A stretch of 59,604 nucleotides of DNA from an uncultured Alcaligenaceae bacterium (lineage in GTDB: Bacteria; Pseudomonadota; Gammaproteobacteria; Burkholderiales; Burkholderiaceae_B). The notes under the pieces were generated by a model that was not told where the DNA came from, made no database searches, and saw only the letters and a program-made list of their open reading frames with translations. A program made the translations under genes and the position numbers. Position 1 is the stretch's first letter. Every line of letters starts with the position of its first letter. Shown here piece after piece: positions 16,630 through 27,100 of this stretch. The stretch covers positions 1 through 59,604 of the forward strand of contig CALFXX010000112.1 of NCBI GenBank assembly GCA_937952975.1, read 5' to 3'.

Positions 16630-17673
16630 CTATTTTACAGCGGCAAGGTCTGCCTCTGAGGTGAACGAATCGGCAAAGAACTCCTCTTCTGGCAATTTGC
16701 AGGTCGCCACAAACTCGCGACGCGCTGAATCAACCACAATCGGCGCTCCGCAGGCGTAGACTTGATGCCCGCTCAAGTCGGGGAAATCTTGCATCACAGC
16801 CCGATGCACAAACCCGGTTCGACCCGCCCAGCCATCTTCAGGAAGCGCATCAGAAATCACAGGAACATACTTGAAACCAGGGATGGTGTGGGCCCACTGC
16901 TCAACCAAGTCGTTCATGTATAAGTCGCTGGGACGTCGCCCCCCCCAATACAAGGTGATGGGGCGGTTGATATTTTCGTGCACCATGTGCTCGACGATTG
17001 ATTTAATCGGCGCAAAACCAGTGCCACTTGCAAGCATGACAATCGGCAGTTGGCTATCTTCACGCAAAAAGAATGACCCGAAGGGCCCTTCGAGTCGAAG
17101 AATTTCGCGCTCTTTCATTGCGGTTGCGCCTGCCCCAAACACGTGGTCGGTAAACAGCCCACCGCTCAGGTGGCGAATATGCAGCTCAAGGGTGCCGGCC
17201 GCATGAGGTGCATTGGCCATTGAGTAGCTGCGCCGCTTGCCATCTTTAAGAATCACTTCGATATATTGTCCGGCATGAAAACGAAATGTTTCAGTGGCAG
17301 GTAACTGCAAGGTCAGCAGGGCAACATCTGAGGTGGGACGCTGAATCACGGTCACGCGTGACGGAATTTTGCGGATCTGAATATCAGAGGCCAGACGCAG
17401 CTCACGGGATTCGATCACAAGATCAGACGTTGCGCGAGCCTGGCAGAGCAACGTAAAGCCCGCCTCGATCTCATCGGCGCTTAGAATTTGGGCAGGGCTT
17501 GCGCCCGCCTCGACCGAGCCCGACAGCACCTTGGCTTTGCAGGTTGAACAAGCGCCACTGCGGCAGCTGTACGGTAAGACTATGCCAGCTGCCAGCGCAG
17601 CATCAAGCACGCTTTTATCGGCCTCTGCTGCAAACTGATGTTGACTGGGTTGAATCGTAATTTGAAACGACAT
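16630..17673 (-). CDS. Ferredoxin-type NAD(P)H reductase (CDP-6-deoxyglucoseen-reductase-like)
   Basis: The 347-residue cytoplasmic flavoprotein joins a plant-type [2Fe-2S] domain (Cys37, Cys42, Cys45 and Cys77) to a ferredoxin-reductase domain with the FAD motif RRSYSMANAP (about 144-153) and the nucleotide motif GTGFAPIKS. The architecture is shared by CDP-6-deoxy-delta-3,4-glucoseen reductase (AscD) and by electron-transfer components of oxygenases. No deoxysugar or oxygenase partner is nearby, so the acceptor is unknown. It is on the same strand as parC and upstream of the UgpB gene, separated from both by gaps of about 100 bases. Confidence 0.82.
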   Translation of the reverse strand: MSFQITIQPSQHQFAAEADKSVLDAALAAGIVLPYSCRSGACSTCKAKVLSGSVEAGASPAQILSADEIEAGFTLLCQARATSDLVIESRELRLASDIQIRKIPSRVTVIQRPTSDVALLTLQLPATETFRFHAGQYIEVILKDGKRRSYSMANAPHAAGTLELHIRHLSGGLFTDHVFGAGATAMKEREILRLEGPFGSFFLREDSQLPIVMLASGTGFAPIKSIVEHMVHENINRPITLYWGGRRPSDLYMNDLVEQWAHTIPGFKYVPVISDALPEDGWAGRTGFVHRAVMQDFPDLSGHQVYACGAPIVVDSARREFVATCKLPEEEFFADSFTSEADLAAVK

Positions 17674-17736
17674 AATCGCTTTAACCTAAAAATGAGTCAA
17701 TAAAGGCGGCACCACTTAAGCATAGTGCTGCGGTCA

Positions 17737-17766
17737 GACTGGTACCGCCGTAAAACGGTACTGTCG
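17737..17766. terminator. Hairpin downstream of parC
   Basis: The stem gac-tg-gtaccg with cggtac-tg-tc pairs across an 8-base loop with one bulge, just after the parC stop on the minus strand. There is no long T-run, so termination efficiency is uncertain. Confidence 0.4.
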
Positions 17767-17776
17767 GATTCTACTT

Positions 17777-20086
17777 TCAAAGAACCGGCGAAAGTACGGG
17801 CTCTTTGCTACGAACAGCTAATAATTTTCCTTTGCGGGCGCGTTTTGAAAGATACGTCGCCAGTTCAGCCCCCGACAAGACGTCTTGCACTTGTTTATTG
17901 CGATAGGGACCGGTGACGCGTAAGCCTGCCTTTGACACGGGCACCGTCTGGGACAGGATATCTGGCGCATCGAGCCCCATCAAAATCGTCCCCCGTCCGC
18001 CCGAGGCAAGAGCCTTGATTTCGGAGACCTCAATCAACAACATACGTCCACGACTCGACAAAAATGCCACCTGAACCGCTTGTGCAAACATGGGCACCGG
18101 ACGCAGCAAGCCGTCTTTTGGCTCGAGCGTGACGAACTGCTTGCCCGCGCGTTGACGGCTGGTCATATCAGACACTTTGGCGACAAAACCAAAACCCTGT
18201 TGGGTGGTCAGCAACCAAGCTGAATCGGCTTGAGCAGCGACCATATGCTCAATACGCGAACCGGCTTCTAGGTCAATCATTGAGGTAACGGGCGCACCAT
18301 CTCCGCGCGCAGAAGGTAACGCAGAGACAGCAACTGAATAGACTCGACCGTTGTCACCAAATGCAATCAAGGTGTCGGTGCTGCGGCATTCGAAGACGCC
18401 GTAGCACGCATCACCGGCCTTGAAGGCAAACTGTGCCATATCGTGTCCGTGACCTTGTCGAGCGCGCAGCCAGCCTTTTTGCGACACGATGACCGTAACG
18501 GGTTCATCGATAATTTTGACTTCAAGCACCGCGCGTTCTGCAGTCTTGATGAGTGTCCTGCGCTCATCGCCATACGTCTTGATATCGGCTTCGATTTCTT
18601 TTACGACCGTACGCTTGAGTGCGGTTGGCTGATCGATTAACTCTTTAAGCTTGTCTTGTTCAGCGCGCTTATCGGCAAGTTCTTGCTCGATTTTGAAGCC
18701 CTCGAGACGCGCGAGCTGACGCAGACGCATATCGAGAATGTCATCGGCCTGGCGCTCGGTGAGCGAGAAGCGCTGCATCAGCGCAGGCCGCGGCTCGTCA
18801 GATTCTCGAATGGTCTTGATCACTTCATCGACGTTGAGATAAACCAGCATGCGACCTTCGAGCACATGGATGCGATCAGTCACCTTGTCATAACGGTACT
18901 GAGTGCGGCGTAAGACAGTGCTCGTGCGGAAATCAATCCACTCAAGCAGCGCCTGACGCAAACCCTTTTGACGCGGACGCTTATCCGTGCCAATGCACAC
19001 CAAGTTCAGTGAGACACTAGTTTCCATACTGGTTTGTGCCAGCAAGGTGTTCACCAGTTCGTCGCGGTCAATGCGAGACGTTTTGGGTTCAAACACCAAC
19101 CGTACCGCGGCATCTTTACCCGACTCGTCACGCACCGCATCGAGCAGGCCCAGCATCTGAGCCTTGGTCTGCTGCTGTTCAGGTGTCAGCGCTTTTTTAC
19201 CTGTTTTGACCTTGGGATTGGTGAGGTCTTCGATTTCTTCGAGGACTTTTTGACATGAGGCCCCTGGAGGCAGCTCATGAACAACCAATTGCCACTGACC
19301 ACGCGCCAGCTCTTCAAATTGCCAACGCGCACGCGCTTTGATAGAACCACGACCGGTTTGATAAATCTGAGCAATTTCTGCAGGCGCGGTGATAATTTGC
19401 CCGCCCCCCGCAAAGTCGGGGCCCGGCACCATTTCAAATAACGCCGCGTCAGACAAATTGGGCTGTTTAATGAGCGCTGCGCAGGCTTGTCCGATCTCGC
19501 GCAAATTATGTGATGGGATTTCTGTGGCCATGCCCACGGCAATCCCCGAGGCACCGTTGAGCAACATCACAGGCAGCCGCGCAGGCAACATGTCGGGCTC
19601 TTGATGGCTACCATCGTAATTGGGCACGAAATCAACAGTGCCCTCGTCTAGCTCATCAAGCAGCAAACGGGCAAAGGGCGTCAGGCGTGCCTCGGTGTAA
19701 CGCATCGCTGCTGCGTTATCGCCATCGCGTGAACCAAAGTTACCCTGACCATCGATCAGGGGATAGCGTAAGGTGAACTGTTGCGCCATACGCACCAAGG
19801 CGTCGTAGGCGGCCTGGTCTCCGTGCGGGTGATATTTACCGAGCACATCACCGACAACACGCGCGGATTTAACAGGCTTAGCACCCGATTGCAGTCCCAT
19901 CGCCTGCATCGCGTACAAAATACGGCGTTGCACAGGCTTTTGCCCATCACCCACATCAGGCAAGGCACGTCCGCGCACGACTGACACGGCATAGTCAAGA
20001 TACGCCTGCTCGGCATAGAGGCCAAGTGTCAGCGATTCTCCATCATCTTTTTGATCAAATAAACCAGGTTGAGTACCGTCAGTCAT
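17777..20086 (-). CDS. parC: DNA topoisomerase IV subunit A
   Basis: The 769-residue protein has ParC, not GyrA, length and is paired with parE. It is the DNA-cleaving subunit that decatenates daughter chromosomes. The catalytic tyrosine is Tyr130 in AAMRYTEARL, and GYHPHGD-type sequence (KYHPHGDQAAYDALV, residues 84-98) marks the quinolone region. In that region Gln91 replaces the Ser80 of E. coli ParC and Asp95 replaces Glu84. The ATG directly abuts the parE stop (TAAATG), so the subunits are translationally coupled. The C-terminal part has the shortened beta-pinwheel of ParC. Confidence 0.95.
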   Translation of the reverse strand: MTDGTQPGLFDQKDDGESLTLGLYAEQAYLDYAVSVVRGRALPDVGDGQKPVQRRILYAMQAMGLQSGAKPVKSARVVGDVLGKYHPHGDQAAYDALVRMAQQFTLRYPLIDGQGNFGSRDGDNAAAMRYTEARLTPFARLLLDELDEGTVDFVPNYDGSHQEPDMLPARLPVMLLNGASGIAVGMATEIPSHNLREIGQACAALIKQPNLSDAALFEMVPGPDFAGGGQIITAPAEIAQIYQTGRGSIKARARWQFEELARGQWQLVVHELPPGASCQKVLEEIEDLTNPKVKTGKKALTPEQQQTKAQMLGLLDAVRDESGKDAAVRLVFEPKTSRIDRDELVNTLLAQTSMETSVSLNLVCIGTDKRPRQKGLRQALLEWIDFRTSTVLRRTQYRYDKVTDRIHVLEGRMLVYLNVDEVIKTIRESDEPRPALMQRFSLTERQADDILDMRLRQLARLEGFKIEQELADKRAEQDKLKELIDQPTALKRTVVKEIEADIKTYGDERRTLIKTAERAVLEVKIIDEPVTVIVSQKGWLRARQGHGHDMAQFAFKAGDACYGVFECRSTDTLIAFGDNGRVYSVAVSALPSARGDGAPVTSMIDLEAGSRIEHMVAAQADSAWLLTTQQGFGFVAKVSDMTSRQRAGKQFVTLEPKDGLLRPVPMFAQAVQVAFLSSRGRMLLIEVSEIKALASGGRGTILMGLDAPDILSQTVPVSKAGLRVTGPYRNKQVQDVLSGAELATYLSKRARKGKLLAVRSKEPVLSPVL

Positions 20087-22048
20087 TTAAATATCAACCT
20101 CTGCAAGATTACCTTTGTCTTCAAGCCAGGTACGGCGAGCACCTGATTCACTTTTACCCATCAACATGTCAAACATCGCCGTGGTATCCGCGGGTGCCAG
20201 CGAACCATAGCCAACCGGTAACATCCGACGTGTATCGGGGTTCATGGTGGTTTCCCAGAGTTGTACCGGGCTCATCTCACCCAAGCCTTTGAAGCGACTA
20301 ATATCCCAAGAGCCCTCGCGCACGCCTTCTTTACGCAGCTTGTCTTGCACAACCTCAAGCTCACCGGAGTCCAAGCAATAAATTTTGCGAGCGGGCCGCT
20401 TGCCTAACGCAGGCACGTCGACACGAAACAAAGGCGGGCGAGCCACATACACATGCCCCAACTCAACGAGCCGCGGGAAATGTTTATAAAACAGTGTCAA
20501 CAACAGCACCTGAATATGCGAACCATCGACGTCAGCGTCGGACAGGATACAGATGCGGCCGTAACGCAGCCCGGACAAATCGGGGGTATCTTTTGGGCCA
20601 TGTGGGTCAACCCCAATTGCCACCGCAATGTCGTGGATCTCGTTATTCGCGAAGAGGCGATCGCGATCAACCTCCCAGGCGTTTAAGACTTTGCCACGCA
20701 GGGGCAACACCGCCTGAAACTCTTTGTCGCGCCCCATTTTGGCTGAACCACCGGCTGAATCACCCTCGACCAAGAAGACTTCAGTACGAGACGAGTCGGA
20801 CGATTCACAGTCAGTGAGCTTGCCCGGCAGCACCGCCACACCCGAACTTTTACGCTTTTCAACCTTCTGCGCAGACTTGGCTCGAGCCTGTGCTTGTCGA
20901 ATCGCGAGTTCAGCCAGTTTTTTACCGTACTCGACGTTACTGTTTAACCAGAGATCGAGGGCTGTTCGGACAAAACCACCTACTAGGCGCACTGCATCGC
21001 GACTGTTGAGTCGCTCTTTGATCTGACCCTGAAACTGCGGATCGAGCACCTTGGCAGACAGCACGAAGCTTGCACGCGCAAACACATCTTCGGGTAAAAG
21101 TTTTACACCTTTTGGTAACAGACTATGCAACTCGGCGAAGGCTTTAACCGCGCTAAACAAACCTTCGCGCAGACCGGCTTCATGGGTACCTCCTGCAGGC
21201 GTAGGGATCAAATTGACGTACGACTCGCGCACCACGTTGCCTTCGTCGGCCCACACCACCACCCACTGAGCACCCTCGCCTTGCGCAAAGCTCTCGTGAT
21301 CCGCCAGCGCAAATTGCTCGCCCTGAAACATTGGCACACGCAACTCAAGCCCTTCAAGCGCCTCGGATAGGTAACCCGCTAAACCATCTTCATATTGCCA
21401 ATTGCGGGTATCTCCCGTTTTTTCGTTGACCAGTGTGACTTTGACCCCTGCCATCAATACCGCTTTACTGCGCAGCAAGTGCATCAACTCATTAATAGGG
21501 ATGACGCCAGAGTCAAAAAAGCTGTTGTCTGGCCATACACGTACTCGCGTGCCTGTCTTTTTGCGATTGAGCTCAGGGACAACGGCAAGCGGCTCAAGCA
21601 CATCGCCGTTGGCAAACACCATCCGGTGCGCAGCAGCCTCGCGCCAGACTACCAATTCAAGCCGCTTGGATAAGGCGTTGGTGACCGAAACACCGACCCC
21701 GTGCAAACCGCCCGAGAAGGCGTAGGCACCGCCCCCCTTTTTGTCGAATTTGCCGCCCGCATGCAGCCGAGTGAACACCAGTTCGACCACAGGGGCTTTT
21801 TCTTCGGGGTGCAAGCCAACCGGGATGCCGCGTCCATCGTCTTCGACTGTGACGCTACCGTCTGCGTGCAGCGTAACTTGAATGTGCTTACCAAAACCGG
21901 CCAATGCCTCATCGGCCGCGTTATCGAGAACTTCTTGAATAATATGGAGCGGGTGCTCAGTGCGGGTGTACATGCCAGGCCGCTGGCGCACGGGTTCAAG
22001 GCCTTTCAGCACCCGAATCGATGACTCGTTGTAAGACTTAGTACTCAA
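20087..22048 (-). CDS. parE: DNA topoisomerase IV subunit B
   Basis: The 653-residue protein has the GHKL ATPase domain (EVLDNAADEALAG near residue 42, DDGRGIPVG and GGLHGVGVSVTNAL), the transducer, and the TOPRIM domain (FLVEGDSAGGSAKMGRD, DADVDGSHI). It supplies ATP hydrolysis and the metal site for topoisomerase IV. It is first in a parE-parC operon, with its promoter in the 400-base gap shared with trxA. Length is typical for ParE, shorter than GyrB. Confidence 0.96.
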   Translation of the reverse strand: MSTKSYNESSIRVLKGLEPVRQRPGMYTRTEHPLHIIQEVLDNAADEALAGFGKHIQVTLHADGSVTVEDDGRGIPVGLHPEEKAPVVELVFTRLHAGGKFDKKGGGAYAFSGGLHGVGVSVTNALSKRLELVVWREAAAHRMVFANGDVLEPLAVVPELNRKKTGTRVRVWPDNSFFDSGVIPINELMHLLRSKAVLMAGVKVTLVNEKTGDTRNWQYEDGLAGYLSEALEGLELRVPMFQGEQFALADHESFAQGEGAQWVVVWADEGNVVRESYVNLIPTPAGGTHEAGLREGLFSAVKAFAELHSLLPKGVKLLPEDVFARASFVLSAKVLDPQFQGQIKERLNSRDAVRLVGGFVRTALDLWLNSNVEYGKKLAELAIRQAQARAKSAQKVEKRKSSGVAVLPGKLTDCESSDSSRTEVFLVEGDSAGGSAKMGRDKEFQAVLPLRGKVLNAWEVDRDRLFANNEIHDIAVAIGVDPHGPKDTPDLSGLRYGRICILSDADVDGSHIQVLLLTLFYKHFPRLVELGHVYVARPPLFRVDVPALGKRPARKIYCLDSGELEVVQDKLRKEGVREGSWDISRFKGLGEMSPVQLWETTMNPDTRRMLPVGYGSLAPADTTAMFDMLMGKSESGARRTWLEDKGNLAEVDI

Positions 22049-22451
22049 GAGATCCCCAATTACAGTAAAAGTTGCGCCATTTTACGGAAAATGCGCAAGG
22101 AGTCAGTTTGTTGGGCAAAACAGCACTTAGGCGCTGGGCGTGGCCCGGCAGAACCTAGCTCACCACAAAAGATGACGACACGCTCGAATGATCTTCAACT
22201 TGTCAGGATCATCGGTATTTTTGGCAACGAGTTGTTATTCTGCACAGTCCTTTATCGGCAAAACGCCCCAAGCCTAGCAAAATACGGGGATGTTATGCTT
22301 TAATGCGTGTAAGACAGGTAGCTTCTAAGTCGTCTGGAATCCAAATTGTCGGTTCCAAGCAGGCTCGGCCAACATTGCCGATCGGCATTGCCGAATGTAA
22401 AAGCAAAAAATATTCCAAATTTGCCATACCGATCACTCTAAGAGAGAAACC
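22049..22451. other. Intergenic region between divergent parE and trxA
   Basis: No convincing gene is seen in these 403 bases. It must hold the parE (-) and trxA (+) promoters. Toward trxA there is an extended -10-like TGTTATGCT (about 22291-22299) without a good -35, giving a leader of about 150 bases. Within that leader a 9-bp direct repeat cattgccga occurs twice (22373-22381 and 22386-22394) around the palindrome gccgatcggc (22377-22386), a possible operator. An AGAGAG Shine-Dalgarno-like sequence precedes the trxA ATG. Confidence 0.4.
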
Positions 22452-22778
22452 ATGAGCGAACACATCAAAAACGTGAGCGACGCAAGCTTTGACGCAGACG
22501 TCATCAAATCTTCACAACCTGTGCTGGTTGACTACTGGGCGGCTTGGTGCGGTCCATGCAAGCAAATCGCTCCGATGCTTGAAGAGGTTGCCAGTCAGTA
22601 CGCCGGCAAAATGACCGTCGCCAAACTCAACGTTGACGAAAACCAAGAGACAGCCGGTAACTTTGGCATTCGTGGCATCCCGACCTTAATGTTGTTTAAG
22701 GACGGTAAAGTCGCTGACACCAAGGTTGGCGCCTTGTCAAAAGCACAATTAACCGCATGGTTAGACAGCGCGATCTAA
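22452..22778 (+). CDS. trxA: Thioredoxin 1
   Basis: The 108-residue cytoplasmic disulfide reductase has the active site WCGPC (residues 32-36) and the cis-proline loop GIRGIPTL. Size equals E. coli thioredoxin 1. It donates electrons to ribonucleotide reductase, methionine sulfoxide reductases and others. It lies just before rho, the same order as in many proteobacteria, and is followed by a hairpin. Confidence 0.97.
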   Translation: MSEHIKNVSDASFDADVIKSSQPVLVDYWAAWCGPCKQIAPMLEEVASQYAGKMTVAKLNVDENQETAGNFGIRGIPTLMLFKDGKVADTKVGALSKAQLTAWLDSAI

Positions 22779-22791
22779 GATGCCGTCACGC

Positions 22792-22812
22792 GCGAGCCCC
22801 TTCGTGGCTCGC
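22792..22812 (+). terminator. Hairpin after trxA
   Basis: A 7-bp stem (gcgagcc/ggctcgc) with a 7-base loop lies about 14 bases after the trxA stop. It has no T-run directly after it and could be a partial terminator or an mRNA-stabilising 3' hairpin between trxA and rho. Confidence 0.45.
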
Positions 22813-22850
22813 CACTGGCTTCGCTCAAGGCGGGCTGTTCGTTTATAAAA

Positions 22851-22881
22851 CCTTTTTCTTCTCCCCCTCCTCTTCTATTTT
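22851..22881 (+). promoter_or_regulatory. Pyrimidine-rich rho leader (possible rut site)
   Basis: A 31-base stretch contains only C and T apart from two A and no G, ending 25 bases before the rho ATG. Rho binds C-rich, G-poor RNA, and E. coli rho is autoregulated by Rho-dependent termination in its leader. The composition fits such a site; it is inference. Confidence 0.4.
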
Positions 22882-22906
22882 GAAGTAATTTTTTACACTG
22901 ACATCA

Positions 22907-24163
22907 ATGCACCTGAACGAACTGAAGGCGCAGCACGTTTCGCAGCTGCTCGAAATGGCCGCAGGCCTCGAAATCGAAAACGCCAATCGCTTACGCAAAC
23001 AAGAACTGATGTTTGCGATCATGAAAAAGCGGGCTAAGCAAGGCGAACAAATTTTTGGCGATGGCGTTTTAGAGGTCTTACCCGACGGGTTTGGCTTTTT
23101 ACGCTCGCCCGATACCTCGTATCTGGCCAGCACCGACGACATTTATATTTCACCCTCGCAAATACGTCGCTTTAATTTGTACACCGGCGATTCGATTGAG
23201 GGTGAGGTTCGCACCCCGAAAGACGGCGAGCGCTATTTCGCCTTAGTCAAAGTCGACAAGGTCAATGGTTTTGCCCCTGAAGCGATCAAACATCGCATCA
23301 TGTTTGAAAACCTGACCCCACTGCACCCAGATAAAGTCATGCCGCTCGAGCGTGACATCAAAAGCGAAGAAAACCTGACTGGTCGTATTCTTGATATTTT
23401 TGCTCCGATTGGTAAAGGACAGCGCGGCCTCATCGTTGCAAGTCCTAAATCGGGCAAAACGGTGATGATGCAACACATCGCCCACGCCATCACGGATAAT
23501 TTTCCTGATGCGGTCATGATCGTGATGCTCATTGATGAGCGTCCAGAAGAAGTCACAGAGATGCAGCGTACCGTACGCGGCGAAGTCGTGGCATCGACCT
23601 TTGACGAGCCTGCAACCCGTCACGTGCAAGTCGCTGAAATGGTGATCGAACGCGCCAAGCGCTTGGTCGAAATGAAAAAGGATGTTGTGATCTTATTGGA
23701 TTCGATCACTCGCCTGGCACGCGCTTACAACACAGTGGTTCCGGCCTCGGGTAAGGTCCTGACCGGCGGTGTTGACGCTAACGCACTCCAGCGCCCCAAG
23801 CGCTTTTTTGGCGCCGCGCGCAACCTGGAAGAAGGTGGGTCACTGACCATCATTGGTACAGCCTTGATTGAAACGGGCAGTCGTATGGATGAAGTGATTT
23901 ACGAAGAATTCAAAGGCACGGGCAACTCAGAAATTCATCTTGAGCGTCGCTTAGCTGAAAAGCGCGTCTACCCTGCGATCAACTTGAACAAATCAGGCAC
24001 TCGCCGCGAAGAACTGCTGATCAAGCCAGATCTGTTGCAAAAAGTGTGGGTATTACGCAAATTTATTCACGACATGGATGACGTCGAATCGATGGAGTTC
24101 ATCTTGGACAAAATGCGTTCAACCAAAAACAACAATGAATTTTTTGAGTTGATGAAGCGCTAA
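22907..24163 (+). CDS. rho: Transcription termination factor Rho
   Basis: The 418-residue hexameric RNA helicase has the Rho N-terminal domain (1-45), the cold-shock-like RNA-binding domain (about 50-125, with DGFGFLRSPDTSYL) and the RecA-type ATPase with P-loop ASPKSGKT (178-185), the Walker B region DVVILLDSITRLARAYN and the Q/R-loop sequences of the family. It ends untranslated and antisense transcription. Length is that of E. coli Rho (419). It ends 6 bases from the convergent yhdP stop. Confidence 0.97.
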   Translation: MHLNELKAQHVSQLLEMAAGLEIENANRLRKQELMFAIMKKRAKQGEQIFGDGVLEVLPDGFGFLRSPDTSYLASTDDIYISPSQIRRFNLYTGDSIEGEVRTPKDGERYFALVKVDKVNGFAPEAIKHRIMFENLTPLHPDKVMPLERDIKSEENLTGRILDIFAPIGKGQRGLIVASPKSGKTVMMQHIAHAITDNFPDAVMIVMLIDERPEEVTEMQRTVRGEVVASTFDEPATRHVQVAEMVIERAKRLVEMKKDVVILLDSITRLARAYNTVVPASGKVLTGGVDANALQRPKRFFGAARNLEEGGSLTIIGTALIETGSRMDEVIYEEFKGTGNSEIHLERRLAEKRVYPAINLNKSGTRREELLIKPDLLQKVWVLRKFIHDMDDVESMEFILDKMRSTKNNNEFFELMKR

Positions 24164-24169
24164 GTTCGA

Positions 24170-27100
24170 TTAATTTGCCGAACCAGGTGAAGCGCGATTT
24201 GGCGTTGCGGCTGGTTCGGGTGCCCCTCGTGGCTCGAGCTTGGGATCATCCCAAGGCCCAGTCACAGCGTACTTCACAGTCATCGCTTTTTCGATTGGAT
24301 TACGCAATAAAAATTGCGTTGCCAAGGCGCTTAACCCTGCAATTGGATTCACAACAAAGGCGGTTGCGAGCGCAGCGCCGCTCATATCGAACTGCGGTCT
24401 GACATCGGCCTCCATATCCCACAGTTTTTTATCTAAATCCGAATTGCCCATCAATAAAATACTGGCAATTGGGCTGTTGATCGTCAGATCTTTGGTGTTC
24501 ACAACACCCTTGGTGAAAGCAAAGCTGCCAGTCAACGCGCTCCAGGGAAATCCCTCTTTAAACTCGGTGCCGGGCCTAAAGTTAAAACTCAAGATTCTTT
24601 GCAATGATTGGAGCGACAAGAGCTCTAAGAGTCGTGCACTGCGCGAATTTACATGTTCGAACACGCCATTTTTGAAATCAACTTTGGCCGAACCATTCAA
24701 GCCCTGATAGCTGTACACCCACGGAAAATTGACCCAATCAATTTGAGCGGTAATTGTTCCACTGCCGCCCTTGACGCGCCCGGGGTGCCCCATTTGCGTT
24801 GAGAATTGGCCAAAGTCGCTAATCGCAATATCCGCATTGAGGCGAACGCCGCGCGTTGGCCCCTTCAGGCGCCATTGTCCCGTGGCGGTGGTAGTTGCCG
24901 CTGCGCTTTGAAGATCGAGCTTTTCGATATTCCAGAGTTCACCACGTTGCTGATTCGAACCAACAAGGCGCAACCGACCTAGTTGGCTTCCATATAAGGT
25001 GAAGTCATCAATCGTGAGGTCAATCGCAGGTATATCGGACCAATTCTGCGTTTCAATCACATCAATTTTTAACGCTTCGGTTTCACCGGTATCCGGAGCA
25101 CCGAGCGTCAACTTTGAAAACCTTGCCTGAATGCGCCCGTCAAGCGCACCCGCCGCGGCGCGCCATGTGGCGCTTCCATCGGTCTCTTTTGACACAATGC
25201 GAGCGGACCACTGATTGGGGGAGTCTTGTGTGGCCGTAATATCGAGGTTGGTAAACGTGAGATCAGACAAAACAACTTGCGGTGAGCGCAGGCGAGCAGT
25301 CGCCAAAGTCGGAAATACTTGAAACTCTGCCTTGGCAGAGCGTTTAGGCTCTTGTGTGACCTGATCATACAAAGAGCTCCAATCCTCGAAATTGACCTTA
25401 TCGAGTTTGATGTCTAGCGCTAATCCACTTGCGGGCAACGTCAGCGCATCACCCATCGCTAGTGCGGCACGTGCAAAGTACGGCGATGGTCGGGCACCCA
25501 CCGGCCGCTCAAAGCGCCCATTGAGCAGGTTAGCCACACTCACCGATAGCGTTTGACGAAAATCGTTTTTAACTGGCGAAGCGACCCAACGAACTGTCAG
25601 TGGCAAGCGACTTTGCGCTGTTTTACCCAAAGGCGCGGGCAAGTTCACGGCCAAGCCTTCAAGGGTTGAGCTCACTACCGCCTCGTAGCCGCGGTCTTTC
25701 GTGGAACCAAGTTGTGCCTTGTAGCGTGTCTGCCCGGTAAACGGTAATAAACCTTTGGCTCCTACTGGGCCTTTAAGAGCTGCGACCGAGATCACGCCCT
25801 CAGCTTGCAGACTTTGAGAACCCTCGGTCCAAGTACCACGCAACACTGACTCGCCACCTAAAAACTGAGCAGTTATGTTCTCGGTACGTAACGATTGCTC
25901 AGAAAAATCAACGACGCCTCGAACATTTTCTAGAGCGGGCACATCAGCCCCAACCCCGACTGTATTACCAACAAAATTAATCTGACCTTTGACCAGCGGC
26001 GCCTGATCACCATCAAGTTTCATCTGAATAGATAACGGAACCTTTAACCGACCATCAACCTCTAGGCGCTCAAGCGTTGGTTTGAGCGCGCTTGGCAGCG
26101 GCGCTCCGCGCAAAATAGTCAGATAGTCTTTCGCTTGCCCGTCAAGCACTGCGTCAAGCGTCAGTGCGGGCTGGAGCATAAAATCAGGCATCTTGAACTC
26201 AAAACGGCTGACGTCAAGTTGAGCGCCGTTTGTTTGCAGCAGTACAGCGCTTGAGTCGGTCAAACTGAGTGATGACTTATCAACAATGATCTTGCCTCGA
26301 GCTTGCGCCAACTGAGGCCAACGAGGACCCCCCGGAGCGCTTTGGTCATAATCGACAGTGAGCCCGCCGTACTGCCCCTCAAGACGAAATACGCCAGACG
26401 CACCCGGTTGATTAAAGGGAAACTGTGCGGGGTCACCTTTAAGCGTCACCGCTGTTTGAGTGAACTGCCCTTGTGTCAACGCCGAGCGTAAAAATTGCCG
26501 AGTATCAACAGGAGTCAGCGTCGTCACAATCTGGTGAAGCCTATTTGCAGGCGCCTTTGCGATCAGCCCGGTCAAGTCAAGTAGCCCGGCGCCAGTCGCT
26601 ACGGTTGACACCCATGAACCCTGTAACTGCGCTGCCAATTCGGCTGACTTCAAGTCAAGCTGAGCCGACTCGACAGCCAACAAACCCGCTGTGTTTTTGA
26701 AAACTTTTGCACGCGCCGTGACCTCGCCTAGCTCTAGCAATGAGGGCTCAAACAAGGCACTATCAATCTTGAGCCCCGTCGTCGTGGCGCTTAATAAGAG
26801 GCCCTGATGATCCGCGCTACGCGCCAGGAGTGGCGAATGCCCCTCAGGCAGCAAATCAGCCATCCACCCGGTCAACCTGAACTGCCCCGTCTGAGCAAAT
26901 AGTGCGCTTTTTTCATTGGAAGCCAAAGGCAGTGCAATTTTTTTTGCGAAGACCTCAAGCGTTGATTGACCTAACAGCCCATCCTGCACATCGATCCAGG
27001 CGCGAGCGGCAATGCTTCCGGAGATCTCTGGCAGATCTAACCAAGGCGTCAAACCAGCAAGCTGTAGATCTTGCACCTCAAGATAAATCTCAGCTTCGCG

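Noticed and set aside
22091..22303. 70-codon forward frame in the parE-trxA gap
   Set aside because: No recognisable domain and no good ribosome binding site; the gap is better explained by promoters and a leader.
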